Source: Serratia rhizosphaerae (GTDB lineage Bacteria; Pseudomonadota; Gammaproteobacteria; Enterobacterales; Enterobacteriaceae). Taken from it: a DNA stretch of 64,000 nt. How positions within the stretch are numbered: the stretch's first letter is position 1; the number at the start of each line of letters is the position of its first letter. A model generated the notes under the pieces. It worked only from the letters and a program-made list of their open reading frames with translations, was not told the DNA's origin and made no database searches. The stretch covers positions 4,340,001 to 4,404,000 of the forward strand of contig NZ_CP041764.1 of assembly GCF_009817885.1 (NCBI RefSeq), in the 5' to 3' direction. This document shows positions 52,283 to 60,908 of the stretch, one piece after another. A program made the translations under genes and the position numbers.

Positions 52283-52564
52283 CGGGATACCTTAAATGAC
52301 AAATGCAAAGACGCCTGTTGCGCCCCTGCGGATTCAACGGTGGCTCTATAGGGGGACTCACGTCCGCAGCCAACCACAAAACAGCCCATAATTGTAACCG
52401 ATTGATGACGTCACGTCAGCAGTTGCGGCGGCGGCGAGATATAAAGTCTGCAAGAGAGAAAGGGGGCGGAAAACGAAGGACGTCACCCACAGCTTCCGCA
52501 AGTGGGTGGACGGATTCACAGGTGTTGTTATCTGGACGATAAAAAGAGTGCGGGAAAGATTCCG

Positions 52565-52684
52565 TTACTTCTTGCGACGACGACCATCGAACGCACTGCC
52601 ACGGCGCGTTTTGAAATGGCGTAAAATTGCATAAACGGCAATAACGATGAGTACTACAGATATCGTTAAAAGAAACATAATCAT
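52565..52684 (-). CDS. Small single-span membrane protein
   Basis: A 39-codon frame from ATG at 52684 (a second ATG lies at 52678) to TAA at 52565. The product has one hydrophobic segment (about residues 3-21, MFLLTISVVLIVIAVYAIL) and a strongly basic tail (RHFKTRRGSAFDGRRRKK). The topology and the tail ending in RRRKK are typical of bacterial small membrane proteins. The ribosome site is weak (CTGAGAAA). It lies 282 bp upstream of argS on the same strand. Family not recognised. Confidence 0.5.
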   Translation of the reverse strand: MIMFLLTISVVLIVIAVYAILRHFKTRRGSAFDGRRRKK

Positions 52685-53171
52685 TTTCTCAGCTATAACA
52701 TGGCCCCAAGCTAACTTAATTACTATGCTGAATCAATTAACGATGATTGATTTAAGATAAGTCTCAGGATGTGCGCTCAGTAAATAACTGTTTAAACAGT
52801 CAGATAGATTGGTTTTAGTATAAATAATAAGCGCTCATGGCGCAGGGGTTGCCTCAGTGAAATACTATTGTATAACCTGGTTTAAACAGCAATAAAGATA
52901 TTTTTATTACTTTAATTTGCATGCAAAGTGTGAATATTGTATTTCGCCGTTATTATACTATTTTTCTTATGGGAAAAATCCTAAAAAATATATTTAGCAC
53001 GAATGGTTAGTGCGGGGGAAATAATGCTGATGGCCGTGCTTGCCCTTTCCAACCACCGTCGTATTGTCTATTGGCGGCGAGGTGATGATTTCCATGCCGG
53101 CAGATGTGGCTCTTGTGGCTAAGGCACGGTAAATTACGCCCCTAAAAACAGCTTTAGCGGACAACAATGTT
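52685..53171. other. AT-rich intergenic region upstream of yecM
   Basis: The 490-bp gap is AT-rich from 52720 to 52990. It probably holds the promoters of the small membrane protein gene (minus) and yecM (plus). No structured RNA or gene was recognised. Confidence 0.45.
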
Positions 53172-53735
53172 ATGAATCCTTTATCGACCATCGCTGAATT
53201 GCAGGATCTGGCGCTGGATTTACCCCGTTTCGAACAAACGCTGGCGCAGTTCGCCCAGACGCTGCAGCTTGATTTGGCGCAGTTTGATGCCGACCATATT
53301 TCGGTGCGCTGTCACCAAAATGCTACGGCGGAACGCTGGCTCAGCGGTTTTAAGCAGTGCGCTGAGGTGATGTCTGACGCCGTTATCAACGGGCGGCCGA
53401 TTTACCTGTTTGACCTGCATCAGCCGCTACAGGTGGGGCCGTGGCGGATCGACTGCATCGAACTGCCGTTTCCCGGCGACAAGCGTTACCCGCATGAAGG
53501 TTGGGAGCATGTTGAGCTGGTGATCGCCGGTGACCCGCAGACGCTGTATGCGCGCGCGCTGGCGCTGTTGCCGGACGAAGCCCTGCTGACGCCGGGCATC
53601 AAACTGAAGCAGAGCGCGCCGCAGGGGGAAGGTGAACGTTTGCCGAATCCGACGCTGGCGATTACCGACGGCAGCGTCACCATCAAATTCCATCCGTACG
53701 CCATTCGCGATATCGTCGCCAGCGAACGCGGCTAA
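53172..53735 (+). CDS. yecM: YecM family metal-binding-like protein
   Basis: 187 residues matching YecM, a vicinal-oxygen-chelate fold protein with possible metal ligands in ADHISVRCH, IDCIELPFPG and GWEHVELVI. The reaction is unknown. Its last four bases overlap the end of the convergent patB gene. Confidence 0.9.
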   Translation: MNPLSTIAELQDLALDLPRFEQTLAQFAQTLQLDLAQFDADHISVRCHQNATAERWLSGFKQCAEVMSDAVINGRPIYLFDLHQPLQVGPWRIDCIELPFPGDKRYPHEGWEHVELVIAGDPQTLYARALALLPDEALLTPGIKLKQSAPQGEGERLPNPTLAITDGSVTIKFHPYAIRDIVASERG

Positions 53736-54880
53736 CCGGGCAGGGCGCGCACCGCGCGCTCGATCCGTTCCAGCGCTCGTATCAGCAGCGCGCGCTGGCA
53801 GCCGAAGTTCAGACGTACGAAACGGCGGTCGCCAAAGTCCAGACCGGGACTCAGACCAACGCCGGCCTGCTCAAAAAAGGCATGCGGATTGTCGACCGGC
53901 AGTCCGCTGCAGTCAATCCATGCCAGATAGGTGGCTTCAATCGGTGCCAGATGCAAACCCGGCAGGGTATTGATGCGTGTCATCACCAGGTCGCGGTTGG
54001 CGCGCAGGTAATCCAACTGTTGATCGAGCCACGGCTGTCCGTGTTGATAGGCGGCCTGCGCGGCGACCAGCGCCAACACGTCGACCTCCGGCACCAGGCC
54101 GCGACGCGTACGGCACAGCATGCGGCGCAGCTGCTCATTGGGAACAATCGCCATTGATGCGCCAAGCCCGGCGATATTGAAGGTTTTCGACGGGGACATC
54201 AGCGTCACGCTGCGCTGGGCGGCGTCTTCGTTCAGTGCGGCAAACGGCATATGCTGCAGGCCGGGCTCCAGCAATAAGTCGCAGTGGATCTCGTCGGAAC
54301 AGACAATCAAATTATGCTGTTGGGCAAACTGCTGCAGCGCCAGCAGCTCATCGCGGCGGTACACCGTGCCGCCCGGATTGTGCGGATTACACAACAGCAG
54401 CAGTTTTTCCCGGCCGTCAAGCTGCGCGGCGATCGCCGGCAGGTCTGGCAGCCAACGCTGGTTCTGCAAGCGCATCGGCACCGACAGTTGGTTGCGTTCG
54501 GCGAACTGTGCGGCTTTGCGGAAGGGCGGATAAATGGGGGAAGGCGCAATGGTGCCTTCGTCTTCGGCGGTAAACGCGCGTACACACAGATTCAGGCCGC
54601 AGACCAGCCCGGGAAGAAATATCAGCCATTCGGGGCGGATATGCCATTGGTAGCGCTCCGCCATGCGCTGAACGAAAAGCGCTATCAGTGTCGGTGAAGG
54701 ACGTCCGTAACCGAATACGCCGTGATCGACGCGCTGGTGCAGCGCCTCGATCACCGCCGGCGGCGATTGAAAATCGGTATCGGCCACCCACAGCGGAATA
54801 ATATCGCGATCGTGATATTTATCCCATTTCACGCTGTCACTGTGACTGCGGTCTATCCATTGATCAAAATTGAATGCCAT
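53732..54880 (-). CDS. PatB/MalY-type PLP-dependent cystathionine beta-lyase
   Basis: 382 residues, fold-type I aminotransferase family. PLP-site features: CNPHNPGGTVYRRDEL, SDEIHCDLLL (Asp to the pyridine N) and the lysine in SPSKTFNIAGLGAS. The N-terminal FDQWIDRSHSDSVKWDKY is the PatB/MalY signature. Likely a C-S lyase cutting cystathionine or cysteine conjugates. It is divergent from cutC. Whether it also regulates, as MalY does, cannot be told. Confidence 0.87.
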   Translation of the reverse strand: MAFNFDQWIDRSHSDSVKWDKYHDRDIIPLWVADTDFQSPPAVIEALHQRVDHGVFGYGRPSPTLIALFVQRMAERYQWHIRPEWLIFLPGLVCGLNLCVRAFTAEDEGTIAPSPIYPPFRKAAQFAERNQLSVPMRLQNQRWLPDLPAIAAQLDGREKLLLLCNPHNPGGTVYRRDELLALQQFAQQHNLIVCSDEIHCDLLLEPGLQHMPFAALNEDAAQRSVTLMSPSKTFNIAGLGASMAIVPNEQLRRMLCRTRRGLVPEVDVLALVAAQAAYQHGQPWLDQQLDYLRANRDLVMTRINTLPGLHLAPIEATYLAWIDCSGLPVDNPHAFFEQAGVGLSPGLDFGDRRFVRLNFGCQRALLIRALERIERAVRALPG

Positions 54881-54981
54881 AGTTACTCCCTAAACTGTTT
54901 TTCGCTGATACTTGCAGCCTACGCGACAAGTGTGCGGATAAACAAGACGGGTAGTGAGCTGGCCGTCATCTGGAGGTGCTA

Positions 54982-55740
54982 ATGATTAAACTGGAAGTTT
55001 GTTGCTATAGCGTCGAGTGTGCGCTGACGGCTGAACGCGCAGGAGCGGATCGCATTGAATTATGCTCCAGCCAAAGCGAAGGGGGCCTGACGCCCAGCTA
55101 TGGATCATTGACGCTGGCGCGGGAGAGGCTGGCAATTCCGGTGCATCCCATCGTCCGGCCGCGCGCCGGCGATTTTTGCTATAGCGCCGTTGATTTCAGC
55201 GTGATGAAAAACGACGTGGCGCAAATGCGCGACCTGGGGTTCCCCGGTGTGGTGATTGGCATGCTGGACGTTGAGGGACATATTGACCTGCCGCGCTTGC
55301 GGGAAGTGATGGCGCTGTGCGGTGATATGGCCGTGACCTTCCATCGGGCGTTTGATATGTGCCAGAACCCGATGCAGGCGCTGCAACAGCTGACCGACTT
55401 GGGCGTGGCGCGTATTTTAACTTCCGGTCAGCAGCAGAATGCCGAGCTGGGGTTGCCGCTGCTGCGTGATTTACTGCAGGCCAGCCAGGGGCCGGTGATT
55501 ATGGCCGGTGCCGGCGTGCGCTTAAGCAACCTGCACAAGTTTGTCGATATCGGCATTCGGGAACTGCACAGTTCTTCCGGCCATACCGTGCCGTCCACCA
55601 TGCGCTACCGCAAGGCCGGTGTCACCATGTGCGCTGATAATGAATTCGACGAGTTCAGCCATTATTGCGTTGACGGTGAAATGGTGGAAGCGATGAAAGG
55701 CGCGCTGGAGCTGGTCGACCCGCTGGCGCAGAGCGCCTAG
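54982..55740 (+). CDS. cutC: CutC family protein
   Basis: 252 residues, TIM barrel. The start at 54982 (MIKLEVCCYSVE) has TGGAGGTG 4 bases upstream. Family segments ADRIELCSSQSEGGLTPSYGSL, HPIVRPRAGDFCYS, TFHRAFDMCQNPMQAL and REFHSSS-like RELHSSSGHTVPS are clear. CutC was linked to copper homeostasis, but its biochemical role is unsettled. A terminator follows. Confidence 0.94.
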   Translation: MIKLEVCCYSVECALTAERAGADRIELCSSQSEGGLTPSYGSLTLARERLAIPVHPIVRPRAGDFCYSAVDFSVMKNDVAQMRDLGFPGVVIGMLDVEGHIDLPRLREVMALCGDMAVTFHRAFDMCQNPMQALQQLTDLGVARILTSGQQQNAELGLPLLRDLLQASQGPVIMAGAGVRLSNLHKFVDIGIRELHSSSGHTVPSTMRYRKAGVTMCADNEFDEFSHYCVDGEMVEAMKGALELVDPLAQSA

Positions 55741-55773
55741 TTACCGAGACTGAATCTACACAAATCCTCTCTC

Positions 55774-55796
55774 GCCCGGCATTCGCCGGGTTTTTA
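55774..55796 (+). terminator. cutC terminator
   Basis: The stem CCCGGC/GCCGGG, with loop ATTC, is followed by TTTTT 34 bp after the stop. Confidence 0.88.
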
Positions 55797-55874
55797 CCCT
55801 CTATAAAAGCTTAACTAAGATTTTTCCTGTGATATATTCCCGCCGCAACGTTAATTTTTACATTATTAGGCAAC

Positions 55875-56582
55875 ATGATTAACCCGATAGTAACGAAGTT
55901 GAAAGTAGGGTGCGCGCGTTTGTGGCCGCATCCGTTAGCCGCAGGGAATAAAGAGATTGCGCTCGCCAGCCTTGGCGCCGGTCTGGGGCTGATGGTCGCC
56001 GGCTGGGTCAGCCACTGGATGTTGGGCAGCGTCAATTTATGGTTCGTCGCGCCGATGGGCGCCTCGGCGGTGCTGCTGTTTGCCGTACCGGCCAGCCCGC
56101 TGGCACAGCCCTGGTCGATTGTCGGCGGTAATCTGGTGGCGGCGCTGATTGGCGTCAGCTGCGGCAAACTGATCGGCGATCCGGGCATTGCCTGCGGCGT
56201 GGCCGCGTGCCTGGCGATTGGGATAATGTTTAAGCTGCGCTGCCTGCATCCCCCGAGCGGGGCGGTGGCGCTGACGGCGATCCTCGGCGGCGATGTCGTT
56301 AAACAGCTGGGCTATGCGTTTGTCTGGTCGCCGGTGTTACTCAACTCCGTGCTGATGGCGCTGCTGGCAATAGTGTTTAATAACCTGATGGGCAGACGCT
56401 ACCCGCATGCGCTATCGCCCGCCGAAGCGAAGCCGGAACCGGTGCCGCTTGATGTGCCGATTACCCGCGCCGATCTGCATCAGGCGCTGATGGACGGCGA
56501 GTTTCTGGATATTGATGAAGACGATCTGCAGGCGGTGCTGCAGCGCGCGGAACAGCTGGCGCAGCAGCGGACGGCGTCTTAA
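55875..56582 (+). CDS. HPP-family membrane protein
   Basis: 235 residues. Four or five membrane segments (about 27-170) carry the family motifs FVAPMGASAVLLFAVPASPLAQPW and CLHPPSGAVALTAILGG, which includes the His-Pro-Pro that names the family. The C-terminal 50 residues are soluble (ITRADLHQALMDGEFLDIDEDDLQAVLQRAEQ). Related proteins in plants and cyanobacteria act in nitrite transport into plastids; the bacterial role is not established. Confidence 0.85.
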   Translation: MINPIVTKLKVGCARLWPHPLAAGNKEIALASLGAGLGLMVAGWVSHWMLGSVNLWFVAPMGASAVLLFAVPASPLAQPWSIVGGNLVAALIGVSCGKLIGDPGIACGVAACLAIGIMFKLRCLHPPSGAVALTAILGGDVVKQLGYAFVWSPVLLNSVLMALLAIVFNNLMGRRYPHALSPAEAKPEPVPLDVPITRADLHQALMDGEFLDIDEDDLQAVLQRAEQLAQQRTAS

Positions 56583-56627
56583 CGCTGATTGATGCGGCGC
56601 ATCGTTGGATACGCCGCGGAGAAAGTA

Positions 56628-57599
56628 TCAGGGCTTGCTCGCCACCAGCACGGCGCGGCGCGGCGCCGGGTAGCCTTCCCGGGTTTTCGTCGGATCGTCG
56701 GGGTCGAGGAAGTCGGCCAGCGATTCGCTGGTCATCCAGCCGGTGCGGCGCTGCTCTTCAAGGCTGGTGACACAGACGTCGGCCACCTTCACATCGACGA
56801 AGCCGCATTTTTCCAGCCAGCCCTTCAGCGCTTCAGTGGACGGGATAAAGTAAACGTTGCGCATCTGCGCATAGCGGTCGCCCGGCACCAATACCTGATG
56901 GCGATCGCCTTCCACCACCAGCGTTTCCAGCACCAGTTCTCCCTCATGCACCAGCTGATTTTTCAGCTGATACAGGTGATCTAGCGGCGAGCGGCGGTGA
57001 TACAGCACCCCCATGGAGAAGACGGTGTCGAACGCCGCCAGCTCCGGCAGCTGTTCGATTCCGAGCGGCAGCAGATGCGCGCGCTGGTCGCCGCCCAGCA
57101 GCTTGCGCACCGCCTCAAACTGGCACAGGAACAGCTGCATCGGGTCGATGCCCACGACAAACTGCGCGCCAGCGCCGAGCATCCGCCACATGTGGTAGCC
57201 GCTGCCGCAGCCGACGTCGAGCACGGTGCGTCCCGCCAGCGGCGAGATATGCGGCAGCACGCGATCCCACTTCCAGTCGGAGTGCCATTCGGTTTCGATA
57301 TCGATGCCGTACAGGGAGAACGGCCCTTTACGCCATGGCATCAGCGTGCGCAGCATGGTTTCAATGCCCTCAAGCCGGCCGGCGGACAGCGGCTGGTTCA
57401 TATCGGCGTGCACGCCGTTCAATAGGTCAAGCCGCTCCGGCGTCAGCTGCGGCAGGTGTTCCACCGCGTTGAACCATTGTTTGAATTTGCCATGCAGCGA
57501 TTCGCGCTGCCAGGCGCTGAGCTGTGCGGGCAGGGTGTCCAGCCAGTGGCTGAGCGGGCTTTTGGCTATTTGCTGGTAAAAATCGCCGAACTCGATCAT
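56628..57599 (-). CDS. cmoB: tRNA U34 carboxymethyltransferase CmoB
   Basis: 323 residues, the E. coli length. SAM-type methyltransferase fold with VLDVGCGSGYHMWRMLGAGAQFVVGIDPMQLF and VFSMGVLYHRRSPLDHL. It uses carboxy-SAM made by CmoA to form 5-carboxymethoxyuridine at the wobble base of some tRNAs, including the tRNA-Ser family. It overlaps cmoA by 4 bp. Confidence 0.96.
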   Translation of the reverse strand: MIEFGDFYQQIAKSPLSHWLDTLPAQLSAWQRESLHGKFKQWFNAVEHLPQLTPERLDLLNGVHADMNQPLSAGRLEGIETMLRTLMPWRKGPFSLYGIDIETEWHSDWKWDRVLPHISPLAGRTVLDVGCGSGYHMWRMLGAGAQFVVGIDPMQLFLCQFEAVRKLLGGDQRAHLLPLGIEQLPELAAFDTVFSMGVLYHRRSPLDHLYQLKNQLVHEGELVLETLVVEGDRHQVLVPGDRYAQMRNVYFIPSTEALKGWLEKCGFVDVKVADVCVTSLEEQRRTGWMTSESLADFLDPDDPTKTREGYPAPRRAVLVASKP

Positions 57600-58339
57600 G
57601 CGCTTTCTCCCGCTTTCAGGGCGATCAGCGAACCGAAGTTAAAGCACTGGAACCACACTTCCGCGTGTTCAAAGCCGGCCTGCTGCAGGCGCGCTTTATG
57701 GGCTTCGACCGAGTCGGTCAGCATGACGTTTTCCAACATGCTGCGTTTCTGGCTGATTTCCAGCTCGCTGTAGCCGTTGGCGCGCTTGAAGTCGTGGTGC
57801 ATATTGAACAGCAACTCGCCGACCGGCGCGTCCTCGAAGCTGAATTTTTCCGACAGCACCAGCGCGCCGCCCGGGCGCAGCCCACGGTAAACCTGTTGCA
57901 ACAGGCGCAGGCGGTCGGCAGGTTCGAGAAATTGCAGGGTGAAGTTCAGCACCACCATCGAGGCGTTCTCGATCTTGATGTCGAGAATATCGGCTTCAAT
58001 CACCTCGACCGGCGTCTCGGCGCGAAAGGCGTCGATATGGCGACGACAGCGCTCGACCATGGCCGGCGAGTTGTCCACCGCAATGATTTTACAGTCCGCC
58101 ACGCTGATATTCCGCCGCATCGACAGCGTGGCCGCACCCAGTGAACACCCCAGATCATAGACCTGGCTGTGCGGCTGCACGAAGCGTTCCGCCAGCATGC
58201 CGATCATGGAAATAATATTGGAGTAGCCGGGCACGGAGCGCTGGATCATATCGGGGAACACTTCAGCAACGCGTTCGTCAAAGGTCCAGTCGCCCAGCTT
58301 GTCGATAGGGGCGGAAAACAGAGTATCGCGGTTTGGCAT
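57596..58339 (-). CDS. cmoA: Carboxy-S-adenosyl-L-methionine synthase CmoA
   Basis: 247 residues. It contains FDERVAEVFPDMIQRSVPGYSNII, YDLGCSLGAATLSMRRN (cofactor loop), AVDNSPAMVERCRRHI and MVVLNFTLQFLEP. It makes carboxy-SAM from SAM and prephenate for CmoB. First gene of the cmoA-cmoB unit. Confidence 0.96.
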   Translation of the reverse strand: MPNRDTLFSAPIDKLGDWTFDERVAEVFPDMIQRSVPGYSNIISMIGMLAERFVQPHSQVYDLGCSLGAATLSMRRNISVADCKIIAVDNSPAMVERCRRHIDAFRAETPVEVIEADILDIKIENASMVVLNFTLQFLEPADRLRLLQQVYRGLRPGGALVLSEKFSFEDAPVGELLFNMHHDFKRANGYSELEISQKRSMLENVMLTDSVEAHKARLQQAGFEHAEVWFQCFNFGSLIALKAGESA

Positions 58340-58422
58340 AGCGGCAAAAAAATCAGGTCAGAATTCGAAGGGGCGTATTCTAACAGATATCGGCGTGAGA
58401 GATCACATTATCGATGCGGAAA

Positions 58423-58441
58423 CAGGCGGCATCGCCGCCTG
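58423..58441 (-). terminator. Possible yecN terminator
   Basis: CAGGCGGC/GCCGCCTG around ATC, 12 bp after the yecN stop. Only a short T run follows, so it is weak. Confidence 0.45.
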
Positions 58442-58453
58442 GAAAGCGAGGGT

Positions 58454-58849
58454 TCAGTGCAGCGAAAAGATCAGTTCCCATGGCAGATAGTAGGTATTCG
58501 CCAGCACCATCAGCACCAGGGAGATATAGGTGGCGGCCATACCTGAACGGCGCCAGCGGACTTCGCGGTTGCGCAGGCCATAGAAATGCACCAGACGTCC
58601 GGCGATCAGCATCAGGCCGCTGAGGTGAATCAGCCATATTTCTGCGCCGTTCATCTCCATCAGCACCAGCAGTACGGCGGCGATCGGAATATATTCCACG
58701 GCGTTGCCGTGTACGCGGATGGCGGTCTGCAACTCGTAAAAGCCCCCGTCGCCGTAAGCGACGCGGTACTGCATCCTGAGTTTGACTACGTCATAAGAGA
58801 GTTTGATTAACAACAATGCGCCGAGCACCACATAGAGCGCGCTTACCAT
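58454..58849 (-). CDS. yecN: MAPEG-family membrane protein YecN
   Basis: 131 residues from 58849 (MVSALYVVLGALLLIKLSYDVVKLR), the E. coli length, with GGAG 6 bases upstream. Four membrane segments and MAPEG features: RVAYGDGGFYELQTAIRVHGNAVEYIPIA. The family includes glutathione transferases and eicosanoid enzymes in animals; the bacterial role is unknown. Confidence 0.93.
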   Translation of the reverse strand: MVSALYVVLGALLLIKLSYDVVKLRMQYRVAYGDGGFYELQTAIRVHGNAVEYIPIAAVLLVLMEMNGAEIWLIHLSGLMLIAGRLVHFYGLRNREVRWRRSGMAATYISLVLMVLANTYYLPWELIFSLH

Positions 58850-58951
58850 TTTTAACTCCATTCCCTAACCAAAAACTGGCCCCTGCATAATAGCCGCCAT
58901 TTGTTTGGCTGTCGCGGAGAAAAATCTGATGTAATACGCCAGATTAATTGG

Positions 58952-59764
58952 TTAAAACAGTGAATCCTGTTCGGGCCAGTCGGGTGCAACAGGCAGCGAA
59001 GGTATCTTTTCCCGCAGCAACTGCCAGATTTTTTGCGCCTGCTGCGGTGAATCACCGTTATCCGGCGTATGGATAAACAGATAAGGCGTATGCTGTTGCC
59101 AATCCGCCAGCTTATGTTGCCAGGCATCGAACCAGCGCAGGTTGTCGTCCAGTAAGTCGCCGCCGATAAAACGCACCAGCGGATTGTCGGCGGTAACCAG
59201 AGCGTGTACCGGCAGCTTCGGCTTCTTTTGCTGGGCGTCGCGCACCGCCGCACTGTTCGGCGCGGCGTGGTGCACCGGCCGGCTGTCGAGGATCACCCGA
59301 TTAATGCCGCGTTGGTGCAGCCCCTGGTTCAGCAGACGCTCTTCTTCGCCTTTGGCGAAGAAGGCGGGGTGGCGCACTTCGACGCCGTAGGTGAATGCGC
59401 CGGGCAGGGTGTCGAAAAACGCCCACAGCGCCGGCAGTTCCGCCGGGCCGAAGGCCGCCGGCAGCTGCAGCCACAGCTGGCCGATACGCGCCTCCAGCGG
59501 CGCCAGGCACCGGTAAAACGCCTGTACGTCGGCGTCGCAGTGGCGCAACGCCGCTTTATGGCTGATTTCAGCGGGGAATTTGAAACAGAAGCGAAAATCG
59601 TCGTGGGTCATCGCGCGCCAGCGCTGCACGATCTCCGCTTTCGGCAGGGCATAGAAGGTGGTGTTGCCCTCGACGCAGTTAAAATAGCGGCTGTAGTCCG
59701 CCAGATCCCGCAGTCCGATGCGGTTCCAGGCGGGATGGTGCCATTGCGGTAATCCGATATACAT
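58952..59764 (-). CDS. yecE: DUF72 protein YecE
   Basis: 270 residues, TIM-barrel DUF72 family: MYIGLPQWHHPAWNRIGL, YFNCVEGNTTFYALPKAEIVQRWR, FRFCFKFPAEISH and FIHTPDNGDSPQQAQKIWQLL. Function unknown. It is followed by no other gene on its strand before yecN; yecD lies upstream with 69 bp between. Confidence 0.92.
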   Translation of the reverse strand: MYIGLPQWHHPAWNRIGLRDLADYSRYFNCVEGNTTFYALPKAEIVQRWRAMTHDDFRFCFKFPAEISHKAALRHCDADVQAFYRCLAPLEARIGQLWLQLPAAFGPAELPALWAFFDTLPGAFTYGVEVRHPAFFAKGEEERLLNQGLHQRGINRVILDSRPVHHAAPNSAAVRDAQQKKPKLPVHALVTADNPLVRFIGGDLLDDNLRWFDAWQHKLADWQQHTPYLFIHTPDNGDSPQQAQKIWQLLREKIPSLPVAPDWPEQDSLF

Positions 59765-59833
59765 CCGTTCCTTCGCCAGTTACCGGCTGCCGGGGGCAGC
59801 GCAAAATAGAGAGTGCTTACGTTAACCCGTTGA

Positions 59834-60406
59834 TCACAGCGCGGCAAGAATTTCGCTGCTGCTGCGTACGCGCGCCAGGCGCGGGAAGATATGCTGGAAG
59901 GCGAACTGGTGCATGTCCGCGTTCTGCGCGCTGCACATATCTTCGGCGATAACCAGTTCGAAGCCGCGTTCCCACGCGTCGCGCGCGGTGGATTCTACGC
60001 CGATATTGGTGGCGATGCCGCCGAGCACGATGCTTTTAATGCCGCGGCGGCGCAGCTGCAGCTCCAGATCGGTGCCGTAGAAGGCGCCCCACTGGCGTTT
60101 GGTGACCAGAATATCGTCGTCGCTGACCGCCAGCGTTTCCGGGAAGGTCCACCAGTTATCGGGCAGGCCGCCGACCGGCGGTGGAGAAGGCTGATCAACC
60201 GGCTGTTGCAGCGCTTCGGCAAAGCTTGCGGACCAGCCGACGCGCACCAGAATCACCGGTGCGCCAAGTGCGCGGAAGCGTCCCGCCAGATGGGCGGCGT
60301 GAGTGACGACCTGTTCCGCACTGTGCGGGCCGCCGGCAAAGGGTAAAATGCCCTGTTGCAGGTCAATCAGTACCAGGGCGGTGGTTGAGGTATCAAGTTT
60401 CAGCAT
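59834..60406 (-). CDS. yecD: Isochorismatase-like hydrolase YecD
   Basis: 190 residues, isochorismatase/cysteine-hydrolase fold: ALVLIDLQQGILPFAGGP with the conserved Asp, KRQWGAFYGTDLELQLRRRG with the Lys region, and GGIATNIGVESTARDAWERGF. In the last motif Gly stands where Cys is found in nicotinamidases, as in E. coli YecD and isochorismatases, so a Cys-based amidase mechanism is unlikely. Substrate unknown. Confidence 0.92.
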   Translation of the reverse strand: MLKLDTSTTALVLIDLQQGILPFAGGPHSAEQVVTHAAHLAGRFRALGAPVILVRVGWSASFAEALQQPVDQPSPPPVGGLPDNWWTFPETLAVSDDDILVTKRQWGAFYGTDLELQLRRRGIKSIVLGGIATNIGVESTARDAWERGFELVIAEDMCSAQNADMHQFAFQHIFPRLARVRSSSEILAAL

Positions 60407-60648
60407 GGCGTTGTCTCATTGCGAAAAGGGGGGTTGGGCGGTTTGCCGCCGGGTTTGTAGCAATCAAGCGTAAACCTAGGCTACGTGAACATTTGCGCCG
60501 CTGTTAACGGGAAATTTGTTAATCAATGTGTGGTTCGGACAAAAAGGCAGCATTTAGTCGCAGAACAATACGCGCTTCGCACTTATCGGGCGGATGAATT
60601 TCCTTTATAATGACCGCCTTTTTTCAACTCTCTTTAATCCAACGACCT

Positions 60649-60897
60649 ATGCCGATTTATGAATATGCATGTGGTGCTTGCACTCATCGATTAGAGAAAT
60701 TGCAGAAATTTTCCGATGCGCCGCTGACGGATTGTCCGGCGTGTGGGCAGCCTGCGTTGACAAAATTGATCTCCGCAGCCGGATTCCAGCTGAAAGGCAC
60801 CGGCTGGTACGCGACTGATTTTAAACCGGGCAACAAGAGTTCATCAGATAACAGCGGCGCCCAGGGCAACACGTCCGGCGCGGCATCGGCTGAGTAA
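60649..60897 (+). CDS. FmdB-type zinc-ribbon protein
   Basis: 82 residues from 60649 (MPIYEYACGACTHRLEKLQ); an in-frame ATG at 60610 would add 13 residues and is less likely. Two CxxC pairs (CGAC, CPAC) form a zinc ribbon, followed by LTKLISAAGFQLKGTGWYATDF and a Ser/Gly/Ala-rich tail. It is 11 bp before aspS, so probably cotranscribed. The role is unknown; homologues are regulators or assembly factors. Confidence 0.88.
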   Translation: MPIYEYACGACTHRLEKLQKFSDAPLTDCPACGQPALTKLISAAGFQLKGTGWYATDFKPGNKSSSDNSGAQGNTSGAASAE

Positions 60898-60908
60898 AAG
60901 GATAGCGT

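Noticed and set aside
59834..60406. Damaged catalytic Cys in YecD
   Set aside because: The Gly at that position is also present in E. coli YecD, so it is a family trait and not a mutation.
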